A DNA stretch of 64,000 nt, from NCBI GenBank assembly GCA_017626495.1, contig JAGAIP010000003.1:124001-188000 (forward strand). Reading direction: 5' to 3'. The translations under genes and the position numbers were made by a program. The DNA is from Clostridia bacterium. Lineage in GTDB: Bacteria > Bacillota > Clostridia > Christensenellales > Borkfalkiaceae. Of the stretch, positions 16,064-24,543 are shown in pieces; positions within the stretch are counted from its first letter, which is position 1, and each line of letters begins with the position of its first letter. Under the pieces are notes generated by a model that worked only from the letters and a program-made list of their open reading frames with translations, made no database searches and had not been told where the DNA came from.

Positions 16064-17373
16064 GTGGACTCCTTATTGTTCCTTACGGAAATGCGAATGG
16101 GCGTTCCCGAGAAATCATACGCGGCGCGAATGGTATTTTCCAGGTATCTCTCGTAGGAGAAATGTAGCAGTTTTTCGTCGTTGACCATGAGAACGAAGAA
16201 AGGAGGATTGACGGCGACCTGAGAAGCATAGTAAAGTTTGAGCCTTCTGCCGTTGTAGGAGGGCGGTTCGGACTGGCGGAATGCGTCCATGAGAAGATCG
16301 TTGAGCGCGCCCGTAGGGATTCGGAACTGTGCGTGCGCTACCACTTCTTCCGCGAGGGAGAGAATTTTATCCGTTCTCTGTCCCGTCTTTGCGGAGATAT
16401 AGAGAGATTTGAAATAGTCCATGAACTTCAAATCTTCCCGAAGTTTCTTGTCGAAATCGTTGACGGTATAGGTATCCTTCTCGACGAGATCCCATTTATT
16501 CATGACGATCACGGAAGGTTTGCCCTGTTCGTGCACGTAGCCGATGATCTTAACGTCCTGTTCGGTGAGCCCCTCGGTAGCATCGACCACGAGCAGACAG
16601 ACGTCCGCGCGCCTGACCGCGTCGAACGCACGCATGACGGAATAATATTCGACATCGTCCTCGACCGATCTTTTTTTACGGATCCCCGCGGTATCGATGA
16701 GGGTATAGCGTTTATCCCCGACGGTGAAAGCGGTATCGACGGCGTCGCGCGTCGTGCCTGCGATATTCGTTACGATGGAACGTTCGAATCCGAGAAGGCG
16801 GTTGACGAGACTGCTCTTTCCAGCGTTGGGCTTTCCGACGACGGCAATCTTCAAGGACGTATCCTCTTCTTCCTCTCCCTCGGGGAAGAGACGAACCGCC
16901 TCGTCCAAAACATCTCCGATGCCCGTGGAATGTTCCGCGGAAACGGCGTACGGTTCGCCGAGACCGAGCATATAATACTCGAATACCTTTTCGGGAGAAT
17001 AGTTGTCTATTTTATTGACGACGAGAAGGACGGGCTTTCTGCTGCGGCGGAGCATATCCGCAACGTCGTAGTCGTTGCTCGTTACCCCCTCTTTGCCGTC
17101 CGTCATGAACAAAATGACGTTCGCCGTCTCGATTGCGACTTCCGCCTGGCGGTAGATCTCGCGCCACATGGTATCTTCGGATTTGAGCTCGATTCCGCCC
17201 GTATCGACGATGGTAAAGCGTTTGCCTGCCCATTCCGCATCCGCATACAGTCTGTCTCGCGTGACCCCGGGTCTGTCCTCCGTGATGGAGACTTTACGCC
17301 CGACTACTTTATTGAAAAACGTACTTTTTCCGACGTTGGGTCTGCCAACGATCGCGATCAAAGGATTTGCCAT
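16060..17373 (-). CDS. der: Ribosome assembly GTPase Der (EngA)
   Basis: Required for maturation of the 50S subunit. Two tandem GTPase domains: the first has GRPNVGKST (10-18), DTGG and NKID; the second has GKPNAGKSS near residue 180, DTAGIRKK and MNKWD. A C-terminal KH-like domain ends the 437-aa protein, the usual length. AGGAGG lies just upstream. Lies between the DUF512 gene and plsY. Confidence 0.96.
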   Translation of the reverse strand: MANPLIAIVGRPNVGKSTFFNKVVGRKVSITEDRPGVTRDRLYADAEWAGKRFTIVDTGGIELKSEDTMWREIYRQAEVAIETANVILFMTDGKEGVTSNDYDVADMLRRSRKPVLLVVNKIDNYSPEKVFEYYMLGLGEPYAVSAEHSTGIGDVLDEAVRLFPEGEEEEDTSLKIAVVGKPNAGKSSLVNRLLGFERSIVTNIAGTTRDAVDTAFTVGDKRYTLIDTAGIRKKRSVEDDVEYYSVMRAFDAVRRADVCLLVVDATEGLTEQDVKIIGYVHEQGKPSVIVMNKWDLVEKDTYTVNDFDKKLREDLKFMDYFKSLYISAKTGQRTDKILSLAEEVVAHAQFRIPTGALNDLLMDAFRQSEPPSYNGRRLKLYYASQVAVNPPFFVLMVNDEKLLHFSYERYLENTIRAAYDFSGTPIRISVRNNKEST

Positions 17374-17382
17374 ACTTCCTCC

Positions 17383-18669
17383 TTATTTGAGTGTGGATAG
17401 TAACTTCACATAACCGAAGCCTCCGCCACGGTTTACGCGGATATTCTTGAATTTCAGTTGCTTTTTGAGTTCCTTCAAGGTCATGCCGTCCAAAAAAACG
17501 TCCTCGAATTCCTTCATGGTATTGCCGGGAAGAATGATCTCGTCGACCTTCTTAACGTAAGGGATCAGCGCGTCGCAAATGTCCCGACCGACCAACAGTC
17601 CCGTACAAGTCACCGTTTCTCCGAAGAACGTATTTTTGACGGGAAGGAGCTCGGCGTCGAGTCCGTGAATCTTTTCGTTTGCGGACGCAAGGAGCGGCTC
17701 TAAGGCGGTAGCCGCACTCACACCGCAGATCGTAACCGAGCGTTTCTTCTTGGGAAGATCGCATTCAGAGAGGCTCTCGTAAAATTCGCTCGTGAACTTC
17801 GTCGTCATGCCGATGCCGTTTTCGATCTGTTCAAATTCCCCGTAAAAGGACGCAGGCTTGAACGCGCGCCCTGCCTTGACGTAATATTCGTCCGCGGCGA
17901 GCACGAAATCGACGCCGAATTCCAGGTTGAGCGAATCCACGAAGTCTAAAAATTTTGCAGAGTACGCTCCGTCCACGTCGGGAATCTGCGTCAATCCCTC
18001 GCGATACTTCGTGATACCCGTAGGAACGACGGCGAGGTCTTTGACTTGCGGATAATAGGAAAACAGCTTTCTCGCAGTCTCTCCGAGATCGTCGAAATCG
18101 TTTCTCCCCGGAACGATGACCGCTTGGGTATGCAGCGTAATTCCGCCCTTACAGAGCTTATCCACCTGCTCGACGATTTTTCCGGCAAAACGATTGCGCA
18201 AAAGCGCACAGCGGAGATCGGGATTCATCGTATGCACGGAAACGTACAGGGGCGACAGTTTCAATCGTATGATCCTTTCGAGCTCCTCGTCGGAAAGGTT
18301 GGTGAGGGTAACGAAGTTACCGCACGCAAAGCTCATGGCGTAATCGTCGTCCTTGACGTACAAGCTCTCGCGCATTCCCTTCGGCATCTGATCGACAAAG
18401 CAAAAAATGCAGTGGTTATGACAGGTACGAATCGTTTGCTCCGTCTCGATTTCGAGTTCGAGCGATTCGCTCTCGTCCTTTTCGACGGACACGAAAAACG
18501 TCTCCTCTCCCCTTCTGAGTTCCATGGTAAAAGAAGAGAGGGAATCCGCGTACAGATAATCCATTTCGTCCACGGCGCGATAGCCGTCGAAGGAAAGAAT
18601 TTCGTCTCCCTTTTTCAGATGAAGTTGTTCCCCGATACTTCCCCTCGGAACGGCACAAATTTTCAGCAT
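17383..18669 (-). CDS. DUF512 family FeS protein with N-terminal PDZ-like domain
   Basis: A 428-aa protein. Residues 1-65 look like a PDZ-type domain (PRGSIGEQLHLKKGDEIL, FDGY). Then comes a cysteine cluster C83-x3-C87-x2-C90 (TCHNHCIFC) of the radical-SAM type and a long C-terminal DUF512 region containing TGITKYREGL and GGGFGYVKL. The function of the family is unknown; it commonly neighbours der. The start at 18669 is supported by a promoter whose -10 ends 6 nt before the ATG; there is no Shine-Dalgarno, and the open frame upstream runs into the promoter and pyrR terminator. Confidence 0.85.
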   Translation of the reverse strand: MLKICAVPRGSIGEQLHLKKGDEILSFDGYRAVDEMDYLYADSLSSFTMELRRGEETFFVSVEKDESESLELEIETEQTIRTCHNHCIFCFVDQMPKGMRESLYVKDDDYAMSFACGNFVTLTNLSDEELERIIRLKLSPLYVSVHTMNPDLRCALLRNRFAGKIVEQVDKLCKGGITLHTQAVIVPGRNDFDDLGETARKLFSYYPQVKDLAVVPTGITKYREGLTQIPDVDGAYSAKFLDFVDSLNLEFGVDFVLAADEYYVKAGRAFKPASFYGEFEQIENGIGMTTKFTSEFYESLSECDLPKKKRSVTICGVSAATALEPLLASANEKIHGLDAELLPVKNTFFGETVTCTGLLVGRDICDALIPYVKKVDEIILPGNTMKEFEDVFLDGMTLKELKKQLKFKNIRVNRGGGFGYVKLLSTLK

Positions 18670-18675
18670 ACACCC

Positions 18676-18704
18676 ATTATAGCGTTTTATTTGCGTTTTG
18701 TAAA
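18676..18704 (-). promoter_or_regulatory. Promoter giving a leaderless DUF512 transcript
   Basis: Minus strand TTTACA (18699-18704), 17 bp, TATAAT (18676-18681), then GGGTGT and the ATG at 18669. The start site would fall on or next to the ATG. Confidence 0.75.
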
Positions 18705-18705
18705 G

Positions 18706-18729
18706 AAAAAAGGGACTTCTTTGAGTCCC
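18706..18729 (-). terminator. Terminator after pyrR
   Basis: Minus-strand stem GGGACT / AGTCCC followed by TTTTTT. It directly abuts the -35 of the DUF512 promoter, a very compact junction. Confidence 0.8.
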
Positions 18730-18782
18730 CGTTGCGAAAAATATACTCCGCGCCATCAGTACCCGACAGGACGCGCGGACGC

Positions 18783-19322
18783 CTACTTCCGATCGGAAGT
18801 CCTGCGAAGAAGCACGCAATCTTCCCCGTCAAGCTCCTTGCAATGCACCACGATCTGTTCCGATTTGGAGGTGGGAACGTTCTTGCCGATAAAATCCGCA
18901 CGGAACGGGAGCTCCCTGTGTCCTCTGTCCACGAGAATCAAAAGCTGAATGCTCTTCGGTCTGCCGAGCGCAAAAATGGCGGAGATGGAGCTTCTGACCG
19001 TTCTGCCCGTATAGAGCACGTCGTCGCAGAGAATGACGTCTTTTCCGTCAACGGAAAAATCCACCCTCGATCCCTTATACACGGCGTCGCATTCGTTGAT
19101 GTCGTCGCGATACAAGGTAATATCGAGATCGCCCCTCGGAAGGTCTACCCCCTCGAACGAGAGGATATTCTTACGAATGCGCTCCGCAATGAGAACGCCT
19201 CGCCGTTCGATCCCCATTAACACGAGGTTATCAACGCCGTCGTTGCGCTCGATGATTTCATGAGAGAGCCTGACGAGACTTCTCTCCATCGTCTCTGCCG
19301 TCATGATCGTTACTTCATTCAT
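18783..19322 (-). CDS. pyrR: PyrR, pyrimidine operon attenuator / uracil phosphoribosyltransferase
   Basis: A 179-aa phosphoribosyltransferase-fold protein. The PRPP loop VILCDDVLYTGRTVRS and the segment LVLMGIERRGVLIAERI are typical of PyrR. In Bacillota it binds pyr mRNA leaders in response to UMP and has weak Uprt activity. Here it lies in the lgt-lspA-rluD-pyrR operon and not next to pyr biosynthetic genes. It overlaps rluD by ATGA. Confidence 0.95.
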   Translation of the reverse strand: MNEVTIMTAETMERSLVRLSHEIIERNDGVDNLVLMGIERRGVLIAERIRKNILSFEGVDLPRGDLDITLYRDDINECDAVYKGSRVDFSVDGKDVILCDDVLYTGRTVRSSISAIFALGRPKSIQLLILVDRGHRELPFRADFIGKNVPTSKSEQIVVHCKELDGEDCVLLRRTSDRK

Positions 19323-20218
19323 CTTAATTTCTCCAAAACTTCGGTAAAATAGTCGGGCAGCGGCGCTTCGAACGTCATTGTCTCACCCGTCGTCGGATGA
19401 GTGAGCGTGAGGCTCGTCGCGTGCAAAAGCTGTCCGTTGAGTTTGAATTTCTGCGTTTTATAGCCGTATACGGGGTCTCCGACTACGGGATGCCCCATGT
19501 ATTTCGCGTGTACGCGAATCTGATGCGTTCTGCCCGTCTGCAAGGTAAATTTCATCAAGGTGTAGCCGTCGAACCGTTCCGCGACTTCGAAATCTGTCAC
19601 GGCGAGCTTGCCTTTATCCGCAGAGACGACCGCCATCTTGACGCGGTCGGAAGGGCTTCTTCCGATATACGTCGTGATGCGCCCTTTCTCCTCTTTCACG
19701 TTCCCTTCCAAAAGGGCGAGATACACCCTGCGGCACGTCTTTTCCGCAATCTGTTTGGAGAGAGAAACGTGCGCCTTATCGTTCTTTGCGACGACGAGCA
19801 AGCCCGAAGTATCCTTATCTATTCTGTGCACGATACCGGGACGAATGACGCCGTTGATTCCCGAAAGAGAATCGAGGTGGTACAGGAGCGCGTTGACGAG
19901 CGTTCCTTCCGTGTTTCCCGCACCCATATGTACCGTCATGCCCTGCGCCTTATTGATGACGGCGAGATCGTGATCCTGATAAACGATTTCGATGGGGATA
20001 TTTTCAGCGTGGACGGAGAGTTGTTCGGGTTCGGGAAGGTCGATACACACGTTATCCCCGACTTTGAGTTCCCTCCCTGCCTTCGCCCTCTCGCCGTTGA
20101 CGGTAACGTAACCCTCGTCGATGTATTTCTTGACGGCGGAACGGGTAAGCTGCGTCTCTCCCGTCAAAAAGGCGTCGAGCCGTTTTTGTTGTTCTTCTAC
20201 GAGAAATACCTTATTCAT
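19319..20218 (-). CDS. rluD: RluA/RluD-family 23S rRNA pseudouridine synthase
   Basis: A 299-aa enzyme. The N-terminal S4 RNA-binding domain is about residues 12-75 (RLDAFLTGE, VNGERAKAGRELKVGD). The catalytic motif HRIDKDTSGLLVVAKN holds the conserved aspartate, and the C-terminal QTGRTHQIRVH motif follows. It isomerises uridines in rRNA; exact sites cannot be set from sequence. Position between lspA and pyrR is the standard one in Bacillota. It overlaps lspA by 8 bp. Confidence 0.93.
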   Translation of the reverse strand: MNKVFLVEEQQKRLDAFLTGETQLTRSAVKKYIDEGYVTVNGERAKAGRELKVGDNVCIDLPEPEQLSVHAENIPIEIVYQDHDLAVINKAQGMTVHMGAGNTEGTLVNALLYHLDSLSGINGVIRPGIVHRIDKDTSGLLVVAKNDKAHVSLSKQIAEKTCRRVYLALLEGNVKEEKGRITTYIGRSPSDRVKMAVVSADKGKLAVTDFEVAERFDGYTLMKFTLQTGRTHQIRVHAKYMGHPVVGDPVYGYKTQKFKLNGQLLHATSLTLTHPTTGETMTFEAPLPDYFTEVLEKLR

Positions 20219-20735
20219 GAGACGGTTTGAACAGAGCCTCGTCGTCCGTAAAGAGCAAGTGAACGAACAGCATCACGCAACCTGCCGTGATGAAGAAATC
20301 GGCAAAGTTACAGTTTGCAAACCACGGGAAATTGACGAAGTCGCGCACGAATTGCAGGCATACTCTGTCGATGAAGTTTCCCATCGCGCCCGAAATCAAA
20401 AATACGATGGAAAGTTGCAGAAGAACTTTCTTGGGAGACGTGCAAAAGAGCCAGACGGTAAGTCCGATACAGACGAACACGGTGAGAACGATAAAGAACG
20501 TCATCGCCCATTCTTTGTCGCCGAGAAAAGAAAAAGCCGCTCCCGTATTATGCGTAATGTCGATGTGCAAAAATCCCTTTATGACGGGAAAGTGCGGCTC
20601 GAAACAATCGGCGATCGCCTTTGTACCGAGGTCAAAGGCGAGAAGTCCGAAGAAGACGCAAGCGTATAGAAATATATTTTTGCCGTGCAGGTTTTCTTTC
20701 ATCGTCGATTTCATCTGCATGAGTTTTTCTTTCAT
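20211..20735 (-). CDS. lspA: Lipoprotein signal peptidase
   Basis: Cleaves signal peptides of Lgt-modified prolipoproteins in the membrane. A 174-aa protein with four hydrophobic segments. It carries the motif HNTGAAFS and the catalytic aspartates in GAMGNFIDR (first) and FNxADFFI (second, seen as NFADFF). The start at 20735 overlaps the upstream stop (TGATG) with AGGAG 9 nt upstream; a further in-frame ATG lies a few codons in. Works with lgt in the same operon and serves the lipoproteins of this window. Confidence 0.95.
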   Translation of the reverse strand: MKEKLMQMKSTMKENLHGKNIFLYACVFFGLLAFDLGTKAIADCFEPHFPVIKGFLHIDITHNTGAAFSFLGDKEWAMTFFIVLTVFVCIGLTVWLFCTSPKKVLLQLSIVFLISGAMGNFIDRVCLQFVRDFVNFPWFANCNFADFFITAGCVMLFVHLLFTDDEALFKPSHE

Positions 20736-21178
20736 CAATCCATCACTCCTAAGTTTCTGCAAAGCTGAGCGAGATCCTTTTCGGGCTTTAACCACTCGTC
20801 GGGGGAAAATCCGACCTCTTCGAGCACCCCTCCCACGCTTTCTTCAAGCTGCGCGGTGAACGATTCGAATTCTTCGAGATCGCTCGCCGCAGGATACTTT
20901 TGCTGTACCTCGTTCAGAAGCGCCCTGCACTTTTTTGCGAGCGTCCTGTCCGATTTTTGTTCCGTTTTCATGCGCTTTTCCTCTTCTTCAAGGAGCGTGC
21001 GCTTTTGTTGTGCGATTTGAATGAGCGAATCTGCGATCGCCTGTTCCTTTGCACGGTATTCGCTGACCGTCGCTTCCAGAACGCGGTTGCGTTCCGTGAG
21101 CGTTTCGATCGTTTCCTTTAATCGTTCGATTTGTCTTTCGTAGTCGACGGGTTGTTCTGTTTTTCGTTTTGCGAACAT
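20735..21178 (-). CDS. Coiled-coil protein, possibly DivIVA-like
   Basis: A 147-aa highly charged protein. Residues about 12-75 form a continuous predicted coiled coil (heptads through QIERLKETIETLTERNRVL), then a shorter helical tail with PAASDLEEFESF. No enzyme motif. The slot just before lspA is often occupied by divIVA in Bacillota, hence the tentative link, but the GPGGxxF-type N-terminal membrane-binding signature is not seen. Its ATG lies 61 nt inside the 3' end of lgt in another frame, with no clear SD. Confidence 0.6.
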   Translation of the reverse strand: MFAKRKTEQPVDYERQIERLKETIETLTERNRVLEATVSEYRAKEQAIADSLIQIAQQKRTLLEEEEKRMKTEQKSDRTLAKKCRALLNEVQQKYPAASDLEEFESFTAQLEESVGGVLEEVGFSPDEWLKPEKDLAQLCRNLGVMD

Positions 21179-22062
21179 TCGGCTAGATACTTTTCCTTCA
21201 TGAGATTGATTTTCGTATCGGGTTTATCTTCCTTTTTGTCATTCGCAATAAACTCGGTGATCGCGCAGGGATCTCCCCGTTTCGAACCGATGAGACAGCC
21301 TTCTTTTTTATAGTTGATCGCGAGCGCGGCGACGATAATGGCAAGCCCGACGCCGATCATCACCCAGGAAGTAATTCTCGAATGCATCACTTCGCTTCCG
21401 CCGAGAATGAACTGTTCGTCGCGGAGAGGTTCCATGATAGAGCGAACGACGCCGTAGAACGCCACGAACGCACCGCTGAACAGTCCGTTGGGTTTCTTCG
21501 CAAAGTGCCACGCAAGCGAAAAGAGCATGGCAAACCAAACGAGATTGATGATACACTCATAGAAAAACAAAGCGTAGTGCCAAGTTCCGTCGATATTTAC
21601 CGCGATGGGGAAAAATTGAAGGGCAGGATTCGTAACGACCTGACCGTAAACTTCCTCATTGACGAAATTGCCCCATCTGCCGATCGCCTGCGCGAGCGGA
21701 ATGGTGGGAAGAACGCAGTCCGCGGCGCGGAAGAAGGGTACTTTCTTCACGAGACAGACGATGAGTCCGGCCGTAATTCCCCCGATCAGTCCGCCCAAAA
21801 CGGACAGACCGCCGTCGCGGAAGTTGATCCACTGAGAAATCGGAAGATCCCCTTTCGTGATACAGTAATACAGTCTCGCGCAGACGAGCGCGCTGGGAAT
21901 ACAGACGATAAACAGGGTTAAAATCAGATCGGGAGACATATTTCGCCTCTTCATGAGAAGCGCGGAACAAAGCGCCGCTATCACCATGCCGCTGACGATG
22001 ATAATCGCGTAGTAATAAATGGTGATACCAAACAGTTCGATTCCCGGATTGAGTAAATTCAT
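21118..22062 (-). CDS. lgt: Prolipoprotein diacylglyceryl transferase
   Basis: Transfers diacylglycerol to the lipobox cysteine. A polytopic membrane protein of 314 aa with the family signature GRWGNFVNEEVYG and the periplasmic-side YFCITKGDLP-type segment. The C-terminal tail of about 50 polar residues is longer than usual. The start at 22062 follows AAGGAG; an upstream in-frame ATG lacks a site. The SD sits in a perfect 14-nt palindrome (22070-22083). First gene of the lgt-to-pyrR operon, with -10 TATAAT at 22085-22090. Confidence 0.94.
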   Translation of the reverse strand: MNLLNPGIELFGITIYYYAIIIVSGMVIAALCSALLMKRRNMSPDLILTLFIVCIPSALVCARLYYCITKGDLPISQWINFRDGGLSVLGGLIGGITAGLIVCLVKKVPFFRAADCVLPTIPLAQAIGRWGNFVNEEVYGQVVTNPALQFFPIAVNIDGTWHYALFFYECIINLVWFAMLFSLAWHFAKKPNGLFSGAFVAFYGVVRSIMEPLRDEQFILGGSEVMHSRITSWVMIGVGLAIIVAALAINYKKEGCLIGSKRGDPCAITEFIANDKKEDKPDTKINLMKEKYLAECSQNEKQNNPSTTKDKSND

Positions 22063-22069
22063 GTGTTTC

Positions 22070-22090
22070 TCCTTGTACAAGGACATTATA
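22070..22090 (-). promoter_or_regulatory. -10 element and palindromic ribosome site of lgt
   Basis: Minus strand TATAAT (22085-22090) is followed by TCCTTGTACAAGGA (22070-22083), a perfect palindrome that contains most of the Shine-Dalgarno AAGGAG. No good -35 is visible. It could be an operator or a weak hairpin hiding the RBS. Confidence 0.4.
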
Positions 22091-22122
22091 CCATAATCCC
22101 GGTGAAAATAAAAGGTTTTTTT

Positions 22123-22168
22123 CGTGAAAAAAGAAGAATCAGAGGGACTTCTCTTAAAAAGTCCCTCC
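22123..22168 (-). terminator. Terminator after rnpB
   Basis: Minus-strand stem AGGGACTT / AAGTCCCT with a loop of 8 nt, then CTGATTCTTCTTTTTT. Confidence 0.75.
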
Positions 22169-22178
22169 CTCTTTGGAA

Positions 22179-22518
22179 TTGAGATAATCGGTAAGCCGAG
22201 TTCTGTCGTGTACGGTCATTTATCTAGCCCTACCGTCGCCGATAGGGTCAAGCGATATTCACGGAATCAATCGGACGAGCCGCCCTATGCGACTGATTCC
22301 CAATCTTGCACCGGATGGGGTTTACATGGCACTCTACGTTACCGTAAAGTCGGTGAGCTCTTACCTCGCCTTTCCACCCTTGCATCTTGCGATGCGGTTT
22401 ATTTCTGTTGCACTTTCCTTAAAGTCGCCTTCACCTGCCGTTAGCAGGCATCCTGCCCTGTGGTGCTCGGACTTTCCTCATTGCGCTCTCGCGCCCCGCG
22501 ACCGTATAATTATCTCAA
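22179..22518 (-). ncRNA. rnpB: RNase P RNA, type A
   Basis: Catalytic RNA that removes tRNA 5' leaders. On the minus strand the ends pair through TTGAGATAAT / ATTATCTCAA (P1). Conserved blocks appear in order: GAGGAAAGTCCGAGC (CR I), ACAGAAATAAACCGC, GGTAAGAGCTCACC, and the 3' block GAACTCGGCTTACC. Length is about 340 nt. An extended -10 TGTTATAAT (core 22526-22531) lies 7 nt upstream of the inferred 5' end and a terminator follows. Confidence 0.96.
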
Positions 22519-22525
22519 CGAATCC

Positions 22526-22531
22526 ATTATA
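22526..22531 (-). promoter_or_regulatory. -10 element of rnpB
   Basis: Extended -10 TG-T-TATAAT on the minus strand. The -35 is poor. Transcription would begin at about 22518, matching the RNA 5' end inferred from P1 pairing. Confidence 0.6.
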
Positions 22532-22553
22532 ACATATTTTTTTGAAAAAGGTA

Positions 22554-22582
22554 TTGATTTTTTCAGGGAAAAATAGTAAAAT
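22554..22582 (+). promoter_or_regulatory. Promoter of pyk
   Basis: TTGATT (22554-22559), 17 bp, TAAAAT (22577-22582). It is divergent from, and interleaved with, the rnpB promoter. Confidence 0.7.
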
Positions 22583-22612
22583 AGAGAAGAATTTAAGCAT
22601 AAGGGGATCGCT

Positions 22613-24025
22613 ATGAAAAAAACAAAGATTATTTGCACCTTAGGCCCTGCCACCGAGACGAAAGAGATCATTTCTTCCCTCTACGACGCAGGCATGAACG
22701 TCGTTCGTCTGAATTTCTCCCACGGCGCGCACAAGGATCACGCAGAGAAGATCGCAATCGTCAAACAGATCAGGGAAGAACGCGGCATCGCCCTTCCCAT
22801 TCTCCTCGACACCAAGGGGCCTGAATTCAGGATCCGCACCTTTGCAAACAAAAAAGTCACGTTGAAAGATGGACAGACCTTTATCTTCACGACGGAAGAA
22901 ATCGTCGGAGACGAGACGAAAGTCGGCGTTTCCTATAAAGGCATGTGCGAGGAATTACAGCCCGGAGATAAAATCCTGCTCAACAACGGTCTCATCGTTT
23001 TCGAAGTTACCGAGATCAATCCTCCCGAAGTCGTAACGAAAGTTCTCATCGGCGGAGAAACGTCCAACAATAAATCCATGTTCTTCCCCGACAAGGAACT
23101 TCACATGGAATACCTCTCCGAACAGGATAAGAAAGACCTCGCGTTCGGCGTAGAGCAGGGAGTCGACTTTATCGCCCTGTCTTTCGTTTCCAAAGCGCAG
23201 GACGTGCTCGACGTCAAGGAATATTTGAAGAGCCTCGGCTCTACCGACATCGACGTCATCGCAAAAATCGAGAACAGAGCCGGCGTCAACAATCTCGAAG
23301 AAATCATCGAAGTTTCCGAAGGCATCATGGTCGCGCGCGGCGATCTGGGCGTAGAGATTCCCTTTGAAGAACTTCCCAACATTCAAAAGCACATCATCTC
23401 CCTCTGCCGCAGCAAGGGCAAGCGCGTCATTACCGCGACGGAAATGCTCGAATCCATGATTCATCAACCCCGTCCTACCCGTGCGGAGATTTCCGACGTC
23501 GCGAACGCCGTTTACGACGGTACTTCCGCAGTCATGCTCTCGGGCGAGACCGCCGCAGGCGAATATCCCGTTCAGGCAGTCACCGCCATGGCAAAAATTT
23601 GCGTCCAGGCGGAAAACAATACCCAGTACATCGGCGAGATCGACGCGGAGACCGTAAACATTGCGTCTCTTAACGAGGCGCTCTCCCACTCCGCTTGCAC
23701 GATGGCGATGGACATCGGTGCAAAATGCATCGTCGTATGCACGCGTACGGGCGGTACGGCGCGCATGGTTTCCCGTTTCCGTCCCATGATCGACATCGTG
23801 GGCATGACCACGGACGAGAAAGCCTATCAACAGCTTGCGCTCAGTTGGGGCGTAATTCCCGCGATGGCGGAAGAATATACTTCCGTCGACGTCCTCTTCC
23901 ACTTTGCAAAGGACGCAGCAAAGAAACAGGCGGGAGCAAAGAAAGGAGACATCGTCGTCATCACGGGAGGCAATCCCAACGGCAAGAGCGGAAATTCTTC
24001 CCTCATCAACGTAGAACGCATTTAA
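22613..24025 (+). CDS. pyk: Pyruvate kinase
   Basis: Last step of glycolysis: phosphoenolpyruvate plus ADP to pyruvate plus ATP. A 470-aa protein with MKKTKIICTLGPAT at the start, RLNFSHG, the catalytic region IAKIENRAGVNNLEEI, the metal-binding motif MVARGDLGVEIPFEELP and ETAAGEYPV. It lacks the extra C-terminal PEP-utiliser-like domain found in many Bacillus enzymes. AAGGGG precedes the ATG. Confidence 0.96.
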   Translation: MKKTKIICTLGPATETKEIISSLYDAGMNVVRLNFSHGAHKDHAEKIAIVKQIREERGIALPILLDTKGPEFRIRTFANKKVTLKDGQTFIFTTEEIVGDETKVGVSYKGMCEELQPGDKILLNNGLIVFEVTEINPPEVVTKVLIGGETSNNKSMFFPDKELHMEYLSEQDKKDLAFGVEQGVDFIALSFVSKAQDVLDVKEYLKSLGSTDIDVIAKIENRAGVNNLEEIIEVSEGIMVARGDLGVEIPFEELPNIQKHIISLCRSKGKRVITATEMLESMIHQPRPTRAEISDVANAVYDGTSAVMLSGETAAGEYPVQAVTAMAKICVQAENNTQYIGEIDAETVNIASLNEALSHSACTMAMDIGAKCIVVCTRTGGTARMVSRFRPMIDIVGMTTDEKAYQQLALSWGVIPAMAEEYTSVDVLFHFAKDAAKKQAGAKKGDIVVITGGNPNGKSGNSSLINVERI

Positions 24026-24032
24026 CGAAAAG

Positions 24033-24128
24033 AAAGATACCCTGAAAGAAGGTATAACGACAGAGCTTGTTGCAAAATGCTGTAAGTTATCTTTGGAAGA
24101 AGTCGAAAAACTGAAAGAAGAAAATTAA
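24033..24128 (+). pseudogene. Remnant: C-terminus of an Rpn/PD-(D/E)XK transposase-like protein
   Basis: Immediately after pyk an open frame without start encodes KDTLKEGITTELVAK..LSLEEVEKLKEEN and ends in TAA at 24128. This pattern (EGI...VAK..LSLEEVEKL) is the usual C-terminal helix-turn-helix tail of the Rpn family of recombination-promoting nucleases / putative transposases. Only 31 codons remain, so it is a decayed fragment. Recognition is from motif memory only. Confidence 0.55.
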
Positions 24129-24140
24129 AAACTAGTACAA

Positions 24141-24172
24141 GAAAGGAGCGTTTCACCGCCCCTTTCTCTTTA
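24141..24172 (+). terminator. Terminator downstream of pyk and the remnant
   Basis: GAAAGGaGCG pairs with CGCcCCTTTC (one mismatch), loop TTTCAC, followed by TCTTT. Confidence 0.6.
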
Positions 24173-24179
24173 ACATATC

Positions 24180-24210
24180 AAAAAAAAGAGTCCTGTGCAT
24201 TACAGAACTC
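24180..24210 (-). terminator. Terminator of the small membrane protein gene
   Basis: Minus-strand GAGTTCTGTA pairs with CACAGGACTC (G-U included), followed by eight T. Confidence 0.75.
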
Positions 24211-24214
24211 ATAA

Positions 24215-24430
24215 TTAAATTCTTTTATTTATGTCAAACTTAAAATCAATAGATTCTTTCTCTTTGATTTCTTCAATTCTATTTTGTCTTATTTTTAAGT
24301 CGATTCCTCTATTTCCCATGCTTATATTTTTAATATTGTTATAACGTACTCCATTTCCTATGAAAAAAATTGTGATTCCGCATATGATTAGCGCTACAGC
24401 AACTATTACATACCAATACCATATTTCCAT
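24215..24430 (-). CDS. Small single-pass membrane protein, unknown
   Basis: A 71-aa protein starting MEIWYWYVIVAVALIICG, with one hydrophobic segment (about residues 4-26) and a basic/acidic cytoplasmic-type tail ending DFKFDINKRI. The start at 24430 is preceded by AGGGGGATTAAG about 13 nt upstream; the longer frame crosses a terminator. The gene is clearly more AT-rich than its neighbours and stands between two terminators beside a transposase-like remnant, which suggests acquisition (inference). No family recognised. Confidence 0.5.
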   Translation of the reverse strand: MEIWYWYVIVAVALIICGITIFFIGNGVRYNNIKNISMGNRGIDLKIRQNRIEEIKEKESIDFKFDINKRI

Positions 24431-24475
24431 TGTTCTATTTCTTAATCCCCCTATCTCTGTTTTTATATATCTAAC

Positions 24476-24520
24476 AAAAAGAAAGAGTATCGAAAAAAGA
24501 TTCGGTACTCTTCCTTTTTT
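24476..24520. terminator. Bidirectional terminator after the Cys-repeat lipoprotein gene
   Basis: Stem AAGAGTATCG (24483-24492) / CGGTACTCTT (24503-24512) with A and T runs on both sides. Confidence 0.8.
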
Positions 24521-24543
24521 TATGAGGAGTCGTGTGAGCAAAT

